Below, in pieces: positions 1-7,513 of a stretch of 13,596 bases of DNA (position 1 is the first letter of the stretch; each line of letters begins with the position of its first letter). Source of the DNA: Lachnospiraceae bacterium (GTDB taxonomy: Bacteria; Bacillota; Clostridia; Lachnospirales; Lachnospiraceae); NCBI GenBank assembly GCA_022798035.1, contig JAAWLS010000031.1, forward strand, positions 1 to 13,596, given 5' to 3'. The notes beneath the pieces were generated by a model, which did not search any database, was not told the DNA's origin, and worked only from the letters and a program-made list of their open reading frames with translations. A program made the translations under genes and the position numbers.

Positions 1-119
1 AGCTAGACGTAGGCACCACTACGCCGTCGCTTTGCAGACGCACAGATGACGCAGACATCAGGCACTTAATTCACCGTTATTTCCGCAAGTCAGTACTAGA
101 GAGGACGAGACGGTATTTG
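1..119. other. Left edge, no gene seen
   Basis: This stretch lies downstream of the aldo/keto reductase stop codon. I see no convincing coding frame and no rho-independent terminator with a T-run. A short weak inverted repeat (CGTAG, 6-nt loop, CTACG) sits near the edge. It is more GC-rich than the rest of the window, but I assign it no function. Confidence 0.4.
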
Positions 120-1253
120 TTACATAGCAGTCTTGGCGGTAAAATCGGCCATGGCCTCGGAGATTTTAATCTGTTGCGGACATACGGCTTCGCAGCTTCT
201 GCAGCCGATGCATGCCGATGGTTTTTTCTCATCAGGCAGGGCAGCCAGCGCCATGGGGGCGATAAAACCGCCTTCTGTAAAGCAGTGCTCATTGTAAAGA
301 GCCAGAAGGGACGGAATGTCCAGCTGTTTCGGGCAATGGCTGGTGCAGTAGCGGCAGGCAGTGCAGGGCAGTGTCTTTTTACCCAGCATGGCATCCGCAA
401 TTTCCAGAATTGTTTTCATCTCCTTATGGTCTAAAGGCTTGTGGGACTCAAAGGTGTGGATATTGTCTTTTAACTGTTCATAGCTGGACATACCGGAGAG
501 AATCATGGTGACGCTGTCCAGAGATTGAAGGAAACGGAATGCCCATGCAGGAATGTCTTCATCCGGACGAAGCTCTTTTAATGCGGCAGTATGTTCTTCT
601 GAAAGGGAAGCCAGCCGGCCGCCTCGCAGAGGTTCCATAACCCATACGGGAAGATGATATTCCTCAAGCAGCTTAACTTTTTCTTTGGCATCCTGGAAGG
701 TCCAGTCAAGATAGTTCAGCTGAATCTGGCAGAATTCCATCTTATCGCCGTAAGCCTCTAAGAAGCGTCTCATAACCTGGCAGCTGCCGTGGGCAGAGAA
801 GCCTAAGTGGCGGATTCGGCCGTTTTCTTTCTGCTTTACCAGATAATCATAGATTCCAAAGCTTCTGTCTAAATAGGCGTCAATATTCATCTCGCAGACA
901 TTGTGGAACAGATAAAAATCAAAATAATCCACACGGCATTTCTTCAGCTGTTCTTCGAAAATCTCTTCCACCTTGCCCATGTTGGATAAATCGTAGCCAG
1001 GGAATTTGGTAGCCAGATAGAAGCTGCCACGGGGATATTTGCTTAAAAGCTTTCCCATGACCAGCTCGGACTGGCCGCCGTGATAGCCCCAGGCGGTATC
1101 ATAGTAGTTGATTCCGTGTTCCATGGCATAAGCCACCATTTTTTCGGATGCTTCTTCGTCAATACGGCTGTCATCTCCGTCTATGACAGGTAAACGCATG
1201 GCGCCCATTCCAAGGGCGGATAACTGTTTGTCCTGAAACTGTCTGTATACCAT
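120..1253 (-). CDS. Aldo/keto reductase with C-terminal 4Fe-4S ferredoxin domain
   Basis: Predicted cytoplasmic NAD(P)H-dependent oxidoreductase of 377 aa with a TIM-barrel AKR domain at about residues 1-280. The AKR catalytic tetrad is recognisable as D52 (YYDTAWGY), Y57, K83 (ATKFPGY) and H117 (YLFHN). The C-terminus carries two CxxCxxCxxxCP motifs (C297/300/303/307 and C348/351/354/358) that should each bind a 4Fe-4S cluster. This fusion is common in anaerobic Clostridia and suggests electron exchange with ferredoxin; the substrate cannot be told from sequence. The start is well supported by GGAGGTG about 8 nt upstream of ATG. It stands alone, has its own promoter, and shows no damage. It is chromosomal flank rather than cargo of the mobile element. 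Confidence 0.93.
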   Translation of the reverse strand: MVYRQFQDKQLSALGMGAMRLPVIDGDDSRIDEEASEKMVAYAMEHGINYYDTAWGYHGGQSELVMGKLLSKYPRGSFYLATKFPGYDLSNMGKVEEIFEEQLKKCRVDYFDFYLFHNVCEMNIDAYLDRSFGIYDYLVKQKENGRIRHLGFSAHGSCQVMRRFLEAYGDKMEFCQIQLNYLDWTFQDAKEKVKLLEEYHLPVWVMEPLRGGRLASLSEEHTAALKELRPDEDIPAWAFRFLQSLDSVTMILSGMSSYEQLKDNIHTFESHKPLDHKEMKTILEIADAMLGKKTLPCTACRYCTSHCPKQLDIPSLLALYNEHCFTEGGFIAPMALAALPDEKKPSACIGCRSCEAVCPQQIKISEAMADFTAKTAM

Positions 1254-1286
1254 AGTAAAAGCACCTCCAGTTGAAATTTTAAGATG

Positions 1287-1317
1287 ATTATAGCATCTGG
1301 AGTGGACTTTAAGTCAA
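1287..1317 (-). promoter_or_regulatory. Promoter with 19-bp spacer, MerR-family type, for the aldo/keto reductase
   Basis: Read on the minus strand, TTGACT (1312-1317) and a perfect TATAAT (1287-1292) are separated by 19 bp, two more than optimal. The spacer starts TAAAGTCCACTCCAGA, an imperfect dyad beginning in the -35 box. Overlong spacers with a dyad between the boxes are the hallmark of promoters activated by MerR-family regulators. From memory, the pattern resembles AdhR/NmlR sites (CTTGACTTARAGT-type), which respond to aldehydes or thiol stress. No merR-type gene lies in the window, so the regulator would act from elsewhere. Confidence 0.65.
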
Positions 1318-1417
1318 TGGGTTTTGTGAACTAACATTGTGGAATAAAAGATTTAGGAAGCTTTATAAAAAATTTATGGTAAGTTAATCTGTCACATGAT
1401 ATAGTTTCCTTATCTTA

Positions 1418-1447
1418 AAAATCTAGATTTTCGGTGGGTTCTCACCA
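1418..1447 (+). repeat. Palindrome and small hairpin upstream of the truncated gene
   Basis: AAAATCTAGATTTT (1418-1431) is a perfect 14-bp palindrome. It is followed at once by a small GGTG/CACC hairpin (1434-1447). Both lie 45-75 nt before the start codon of the truncated plus-strand gene. They could be an operator or a leader structure limiting read-through into a transposase gene. The rest of the 1318-1459 gap shows no other clear signal. Confidence 0.4.
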
Positions 1448-1492
1448 TATATCCCGGATTTGATGAAATTTTATTTATGGAGGATACAGCCT

Positions 1493-1669
1493 ATGGCACA
1501 GAGAAAACAAAAGCCAGATACAAAAAGGAAGCAGGAATTCATATCAACAAATGAGGTGATTGAATTTTTAAAGCACTCACCAATTCTTTACAGCCGTTAT
1601 CAGGTACTTGATGAGGAGTGGAGAAAGCGATTTCTGGATTTTTGCGAGGGTAAGAAAACCCTCCCTCTT
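1493..1669 (+). pseudogene. N-terminal fragment, probable PD-(D/E)XK nuclease family transposase
   Basis: About 59 codons from ATG 1493, preceded by GGAGG at 1479-1483 with 9-nt spacing, which decides this start over the upstream TTG/ATG at 1460-1465. The lysine-rich start leads into a helical stretch (STNEVIEFLKHSPILYSRY) and then EEWRKRFLDFCEGKKTLPL. From memory this looks like the N-terminus of the Rpn-like PD-(D/E)XK nuclease family transposases common in Lachnospiraceae, which continue with a YDPFFK-type segment. Here the family-like sequence stops at LPL and runs straight into the hairpin of the mobile-element end. The frame continues to 1786, but the residues after LPL look unrelated. 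The rest of the gene is not in the window. The family assignment is moderate; the truncation is more certain. Confidence 0.5.
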
Positions 1670-1697
1670 GGGGCACCCTCCGTAAGGAAGGTGCCCC
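1670..1697. repeat. Element-end hairpin
   Basis: GGGGCACCCTCC and GGAAGGTGCCCC pair around a 4-nt loop (gtaa) with one mismatch. This is a very stable stem at the boundary between the truncated plus-strand gene and the recombinase. Neither strand shows a T-run right after the stem, so a classical rho-independent terminator is not clear. It may limit read-through across the element end or be part of the recombination site. Confidence 0.6.
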
Positions 1698-1753
1698 AAA
1701 AGCCTTGTATCTCAATATATATTTCGTGTTTTCTGAAACGGTGTAGCCTGCGG

Positions 1754-3391
<1,638 letters not shown>

Positions 3392-3444
3392 TAAAACTTC
3401 AACGCTTTAAAGTCTTGATTTCTTCTCTGGCACTGTTTTTTCTG

Positions 3445-3684
3445 TCAAAGTTTCAGGAGAATACGCTCGGCCTTTTCCCGTATGCTCTCGGAAGCGGCGG
3501 CGTTAAAATGGGCGTTGACCGTATAAACGGTTCCGTCTATCTCCTTCTGGAAATTGACGGGATGGGGATACTGCGACCTGCGAAACCACGCTAACCGTTC
3601 TTCTCTTGTCATAGCGGAAAGATTATCTGTGATGTCATCAATCATCTGGTGGATGGCAATGTCTTCATAGATTTCGTCTGTCAT
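3445..3684 (-). CDS. TnpW-like transposon-encoded protein
   Basis: 79-aa soluble protein resembling the small TnpW family of Tn4451-type elements. Its C-terminal half carries the family-like pattern IDGTVYTVNAHFNAAASESI followed by KAERILLK. Its role in the family is unclear; it travels with relaxase and recombinase genes. The ATG overlaps the relaxase stop by 4 nt (ATGA at 3681-3684), so it was probably translationally coupled to the relaxase. With several nonsense and frameshift mutations upstream, coupling is likely impaired. This is the only mobility-module gene whose frame looks intact, and I see no missing segment. Confidence 0.7.
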   Translation of the reverse strand: MTDEIYEDIAIHQMIDDITDNLSAMTREERLAWFRRSQYPHPVNFQKEIDGTVYTVNAHFNAAASESIREKAERILLKL

Positions 3685-5215
3685 ATCCGCAATTCCTTCT
3701 TTCTGCGGTCTGCTATGCCTGTTCTGGCGTTTGGATTTGTCCTCTGATTTTCAAGTGTATCGTGGATTTGGTCTAAGCAATTGTCAATATGGGCGGAGCG
3801 TTTCTCAATGGCGGCGGCATATTTCAGCCGCCTGCGAAGCTCCGTTATCTGCTCCGTCACGCCCTGCTTTTCCTCCCGAAGTTTCTCTTTTTCAGCGGGT
3901 AAGGCTCTGCGTATTTTATTCTGCAAATGCCGCCGATAGTCGATGAGCCTGTCCATTTCCGTCTGGTTGTTATCCCTGTCGGCGTGTAAATCGGAGAGTG
4001 TGGAAATATGATGCTTGGTCATATACCGTACCTGTGCGGTGATTTCGTCTAATTTCCGCAATTTTTCTTTCATCAACGGACTGGTCGGCTTGTAGTCCGT
4101 ACCCTTTGGCAATATCCCCAACTGATAGCACCAGTAATAATACAATGCTAAAATGCCTGTGGTTTTCTGATGTGGTCGCCACGCTTTCTTATATTCCTCC
4201 GGCATATGTGGGGAGTAGGAAATCCTCGCTTTGTAGTTCCCATACCTCGCCCTTGTACCTTAAGTGACTGCGGATAAATTCAGGCGTTAATCGCTCGTCA
4301 AGGGTATCGAGCCTTGTGAAATGGGCGTACTGCGGCAGCTTCATTTTCTAATGCTCTCCCGTAAGATCCACCTCATAACCTTTGTCAGTCAGATATTTTA
4401 TCATGTGCGGGATATCCCTGCTGCCGCTGATTGCCTCCGTCAAATCTTCCAGATAGACATGGTAGCGTGTGGATTTGCCGCTTTTCTCGTCCAGATACAG
4501 AGGTCTTGACGGAGCCTTTTTCGGATGTTCGATGACCGACAATCCGTATTCCCGACGCAAACGGTCTGATACATCTCTTAGTCTTTTCTGCTCCGATTTG
4601 GGATAATTGTATATCCCTTTTCATAGAAATGTGTAGGTGGTTGAAGCGTGTATAAATAAGCGTCTAAAATGTGAGATTTATACATCTATTTTATAATTTG
4701 ATAGGAATAAATATATAAATATCATCTTAAAAATTGGAATTGAACAGTGACTACACTTTTCACGAAAAGGGAGAATTGTATTTCTGCCCGTCCACAAACG
4801 AAACGGAATTGAAGCAGAAGTGATTGTGCAAATGCTCTTTGTCAAGGTGGGTAGTGACGATTATCTGGTACTTATCGCCCCACATCTCCCTCGCCAGTTT
4901 CAAGCCGATTTCGTGGCACTCATCGGGCGTTACCTCGTCTGGTTTGAAGCTCTGATACCTATGCCAAGCGATATATCCATCTGCTTTCTGGTACTGCTTT
5001 TTCGTCAAAATAATCTGCTGCAAGGCGGTTTCTTTCAGACAGTTGATAGCGGAAACATAGTCGCCGTTATCCGTTTTCTCAGGATTTCGCACATAGGAAA
5101 ACACATCGAGGAAGTCCTGCATAGCTTTATCAGGTACGGTCTTTTCAGGATTTTCCACATAGTCAATCAGGTTTTTTAAGTTTCCTTTGATATGCTATAG
5201 GATCGTTGCCGCCAT
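3681..5215 (-). pseudogene. MobP-type relaxase (Tn4451 TnpZ-like), multiply disrupted
   Basis: Relaxase that would nick oriT and lead strand transfer during mobilization. The true start is ATG 5213-5215 (MAATIL), 10 nt beyond the mobC-like stop, with GAGGTGG upstream. The N-terminal relaxase domain shows the three-histidine metal motif HLDKEHLHNHF (about residues 123-133) followed by FNSVSFVDG. The middle and C-terminal parts have the usual coiled-coil, charged tail. Four lesions are visible. Codon 7 is TAG. A 161-bp MITE interrupts the frame after KYN. TAG at 4348-4350 interrupts H-stop-KMKLPQYAHF, where W would be natural. A frameshift lies near 4235-4250 between KGEV and YGNYKARISYS. Restoring these gives one continuous protein of about 450 residues. 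The family is secure and it is certainly nonfunctional as written. Confidence 0.9.
4613..4773. mobile_element. 161-bp MITE inside the relaxase gene
   Basis: The insertion is AT-rich and noncoding. Its terminal inverted repeats are left TCCCTTTTCATAGAAATG and right, reverse-complemented, TCCCTTTTCGTGAAAAGT, imperfect over about 22 nt. Identical 8-bp direct repeats AATTGTAT flank it at 4605-4612 and 4774-4781. Removing the insert plus one repeat restores the relaxase frame across KYNYPKSEQ, which fixes the borders. An 8-bp duplication fits IS families such as ISL3, IS66 or IS256, but I cannot assign the parent transposase. No second copy was noticed in the window. Confidence 0.85.
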
Positions 5216-5225
5216 TCACACCACC

Positions 5226-5577
5226 TCATTCCGCATCAAAACGCTGCGGGGAAGTGGCTGTCTGCTGTAATTCCAAGATAAATTTCTCAATCTTTTGACA
5301 GGTTTTGGCGGCGTTAGGATAATAGGGAATGCACTTTTTAAAGGCGGCGTGTACCTCATAGAGCGTATCCATCAACTGCCAGAACTCTGCCTTCGGCTGT
5401 GGGGCGTTGCCCTTGCATAACTGCCGCATAAACTCTGCTGCGGACAGACCGCAAGCAGCGTGAATAGGGATTGTGGCTGACACAATCCGATGCTCGCTAT
5501 CTCTGTGGACACCTATCTCTGTGGACTGTGGACACCTCCACAGAGAAACTTTCTGTGTAGTCGCCGTTCTTCCATAC
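5226..5577 (-). pseudogene. MobC-like mobilization accessory protein, frameshifted
   Basis: The downstream part (5226-5483) encodes an 85-aa tail with CGLSAAEFMRQLCKG followed by a helical region (FWQLMDTLYEVHAAF). This is laid out like the C-terminal half of relaxosome proteins of the MobC type, which bind oriT and help the relaxase. Upstream, VWKNGDYTESFSVEVST VHRD is coding in another frame. Removing one copy of a 16-bp tandem duplication fuses it to SEHRIVSATIPIH. No ATG, GTG or TTG is seen before VWKNGD within that open frame, so the start is also lost or misread. It lies directly before the relaxase, whose ribosome-binding site overlaps its stop region. The MobC assignment rests on position and layout; the frameshift is well supported. 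Confidence 0.6.
5497..5526. repeat. 16-bp tandem duplication in mobC-like gene
   Basis: CTATCTCTGTGGAC occurs at 5497-5510 and again at 5513-5526, a period of 16 bp. As 16 is not a multiple of three it shifts the mobC-like reading frame, and deleting one unit restores it. It looks like a replication-slippage or recombination scar. Part of the second copy can also pair with TCCACAGAG at 5537-5545. Confidence 0.8.
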
Positions 5578-5663
5578 CTGATTTACCCGCCGAAGAAGAA
5601 AATCCTATATCTGCCACCTCCGTTCTGGATACGATTTCTTCTTTCCGATTTCGGACATACAAA

Positions 5664-5736
5664 AAAGCCGCTACACCACATCACGAAAAACAAGAGGATT
5701 TTCCTCTCTGATTTCGCAATGCTATGTAACGGCTTT
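5664..5736. repeat. Nested hairpin upstream of mobC, candidate oriT structure
   Basis: The outer arms AAAGCCGCTACA (5664-5675) and TGTAACGGCTTT (5725-5736) pair at 11 of 12 positions. Inside them CGAAA (5684-5688) pairs with TTTCG (5712-5716), and at the centre AGAGGA (5693-5698), 3-nt loop, pairs with TCCTCT (5702-5707). The structure occupies a noncoding stretch just upstream of mobC and the relaxase, where oriT commonly lies in MobC/relaxase systems. The alternative is a transcript attenuator. Its role is inferred; the pairing is seen directly. Confidence 0.5.
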
Positions 5737-5741
5737 GAAAT

Positions 5742-5857
5742 TCAAAACCTGTGCCGCATACTGCCCGCCGAAAAGAGCAGCTTGATTTCGGCGGCAGTCA
5801 GCCCTTTGCCATCGGCTGATTTTTAAGCAGATTGCTTATGTGATTTTCAACTTTCAA
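5742..5857 (-). pseudogene. Small leader ORF of the mobilization operon, frameshifted
   Basis: From TTG 5855-5857 (AAAGGG about 6 nt upstream) the frame reads KVENHISNLLKNQPMAKG and then stops. One base later the next frame continues LTAAEIKLLFSAGSMRHRF to a stop at 5742. Adding one base would give a single 38-residue protein. Both halves look like helical coding sequence, and the ORF lies just after a strong promoter. I do not recognise the family. It could be a small DNA-binding or regulatory protein of the element, or chance. Confidence 0.35.
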
Positions 5858-5879
5858 GTAATTCCCTTTCGGGTATTTT

Positions 5880-5909
5880 AGAATATCATAGCGGTGATAT
5901 GACTGTCAA
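5880..5909 (-). promoter_or_regulatory. Strong leftward promoter with internal dyad
   Basis: On the minus strand, a perfect -35 TTGACA (5904-5909) and TATTCT (5880-5885) are 18 bp apart. Inside the spacer ATATCA (5883-5888) and TGATAT (5895-5900) form a dyad with a 6-bp centre, a plausible repressor operator. It points toward the small ORF, mobC-like gene, relaxase and tnpW, so it is probably the mobilization-operon promoter. Confidence 0.7.
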
Positions 5910-6033
5910 GATTTGGTACAAACTTTTTAGTATGCCCTGTGGACGAAAATTTTATTCAAGCCGCAAGATATTTTTTCATCTGTGCTTTTATTTTTTCTCT
6001 TGCAATTACAACAGAACTTCTCGCCACCAATCA
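5910..6033. other. Junction between defence operon and mobility module
   Basis: About 120 nt between the last operon stop codon and the mobilization promoter. No clear terminator is seen, so operon transcripts might read into the mobility module. A minus-strand open stretch (5956 to about 6027) reads ARSSVVIAREKIKAQMKKYLAA. It is lysine-rich and may be the tail of a lost gene, but it has no start and I cannot name it. Confidence 0.3.
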
Positions 6034-6573
6034 TTATTTTCTATTTGCCCAAAAGGTGAGATACATTTGAGCAACTGATTCAAGTAGTACAAACAATATA
6101 TGTAAAATAGTAAAAATACAAACTGCCGTAATGTATTTTAATGATACAATCGGTAAAACATTTTGTATAAGAGAAACTGCTATGAGTACTACTAAATATA
6201 TAATCTCAACAATAACATTATAAGCTATATTAGAAAGCAAAATTTGGAACAAAGATAACTGCTTACCATTAACAGGCTTATATTGCTTTTTGTTTGATTC
6301 GGTTTCTTTTAAACATTGTATATTCTTGTTGTCCGCAGAAACCAAAATAGTAATGATAGCTACAGAAAAAGAAATTAAAATTGCTACAATATTTATCTGT
6401 GTATCTACAAATTCGGAAAAAACCAATGTAACCTTTTCTGAATTACCGATATTGAAAAATAAGGAGAACAATAACGCTATCAGGGAAATAAGCATTGGAA
6501 TGAGGAATTTTACAAAGACTCGTTTCCTTGAAATAAAATAATCCTTGATAGGAACCCAAATTATACTTTTCAT
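6034..6573 (-). CDS. Four-helix membrane protein, last gene of defence operon
   Basis: 179-aa integral membrane protein of unrecognised family. Four hydrophobic segments are evident at about residues 21-42, 58-80, 107-136 and 146-175. A charged loop of about 27 residues (DNKNIQCLKE onward) joins segments 2 and 3, and the basic N-terminus should face the cytoplasm. There is no signal peptide or enzymatic motif. Its ATG overlaps the stop of the preceding gene by 4 nt (ATGA at 6570-6573), implying translational coupling and joint function. A small four-helix membrane effector coupled to a cytoplasmic partner recalls RexB of lambda, a membrane-depolarising effector of 144 aa. I see no sequence identity that proves this. 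It could instead be a membrane anchor or immunity-type partner. Confidence 0.6.
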   Translation of the reverse strand: MKSIIWVPIKDYFISRKRVFVKFLIPMLISLIALLFSLFFNIGNSEKVTLVFSEFVDTQINIVAILISFSVAIITILVSADNKNIQCLKETESNKKQYKPVNGKQLSLFQILLSNIAYNVIVEIIYLVVLIAVSLIQNVLPIVSLKYITAVCIFTILHILFVLLESVAQMYLTFWANRK

Positions 6574-7499
6574 GTCCTATTCCTCGTTTCTTCTATAAAT
6601 TCTTGCGCTTTCACGAAGAAATCTGTGCTGTTCACTTCGTTGGTTATAGCTTCGGCGGCGACTGATAAATAATGTTTCATTTTCATCAATTCAGTGTCAA
6701 CTTCAAATTGACCAGATGCATTCGTTCCCTTGATAGTAACTTTTTTGATTTTTCCACTTGTCTTATTTTGAGAGTTATCAAAATAAGCCTGAATCAAGTT
6801 TTCAGGAAATCTTTTTGCACCTTTTGGTCGCCTAAGACATATTTCAACTTCATCAGCAATGTCGTTTCTTCCAGCAAACATCATAAAATCATCCTTTATA
6901 TCTTCCTTGCTTACTACTAATTTTAATAAGGACATAGTTTTTGCTTTTTTGATTGATGAAAGAAAATCTTCTCCCGGCATAATTTCATACGATATTGAAT
7001 AATGATATTCGTCATTATTATCTTCGTTATAACTAATGAATTGAGTGTTTAAATAGTCGACAATACAGTTCAATGTAATGCCATAATGGTTACTTTCATG
7101 AACTGTGAGGAAACGATATTCACCAGCGTTATAACGAATACACAAATGCGTTTTTTCTTCATCGCCATCCTGCTGACGCTTGCGAGTACCAAGTTCCGTC
7201 ATCGTTTCAGTATCAATTTCGTTTCGCACGTGATTGTATTTGGCAGATTTAAAAATTATATTGTAGTTTCCATTTTTCAAATCCTCAAATGAATCAAGCC
7301 ATACAACCTTTTCAGAACTTGTAATATCTTTCTTCCTGTCAGTTAGCTCTTTTCTCATAGTGTATGATAATAGTTTTGAAAACGAATCTATGATTTGTTG
7401 CATATCATAAGTGGAAGAATCGTTACTATCTTTTTGCTTTGAAATTGTAAGATAATAAAAGTAAATCGGAACACTTTTCGTTGGCTCTTGACTACTCAT
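6570..7499 (-). CDS. Hypothetical 309-aa soluble protein, possible RexA-like sensor
   Basis: No family recognised with confidence. The start is ATG 7497-7499 (MSSQEPTK), chosen because GGAGGAG lies about 6 nt upstream; the upstream in-frame start would overlap the Res gene and lacks such a site. The protein is cytoplasmic and of mixed alpha/beta pattern. It has an N-terminal strand (VPIYFYYLTI), a charged middle region, a segment ISYEIMPGEDFLSSIKKA, a basic strand-rich segment (EVEICLRRPKGAKRF) and a helical C-terminus. No helicase, nuclease or NTPase motif is visible. Its size, layout and coupling to a four-helix membrane protein resemble RexA of lambda (279 aa), which senses phage complexes and triggers RexB. 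This is an analogy, not a homology claim. It begins 14 nt after Res, so it is probably co-expressed with restriction. Confidence 0.55.
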   Translation of the reverse strand: MSSQEPTKSVPIYFYYLTISKQKDSNDSSTYDMQQIIDSFSKLLSYTMRKELTDRKKDITSSEKVVWLDSFEDLKNGNYNIIFKSAKYNHVRNEIDTETMTELGTRKRQQDGDEEKTHLCIRYNAGEYRFLTVHESNHYGITLNCIVDYLNTQFISYNEDNNDEYHYSISYEIMPGEDFLSSIKKAKTMSLLKLVVSKEDIKDDFMMFAGRNDIADEVEICLRRPKGAKRFPENLIQAYFDNSQNKTSGKIKKVTIKGTNASGQFEVDTELMKMKHYLSVAAEAITNEVNSTDFFVKAQEFIEETRNRT

Positions 7500-7513
7500 G
7501 GTTTGTCTCCTCC

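Noticed and set aside
77..434. Open frames on both strands inside the aldo/keto reductase 3' end
   Set aside because: They overlap the well-supported Fe-S domain coding sequence in other frames and show no family signal.
1670..1697. Hairpin as a rho-independent terminator of the recombinase
   Set aside because: The stem is strong but no T-run follows it directly on either strand, so I list it as an element-end hairpin only.
5473..5826. Plus-strand open frame of 117 codons
   Set aside because: It runs antisense to the mobC-like remnant, nested hairpin and micro-ORF, has no ribosome-binding site, and its composition looks like a shadow frame.
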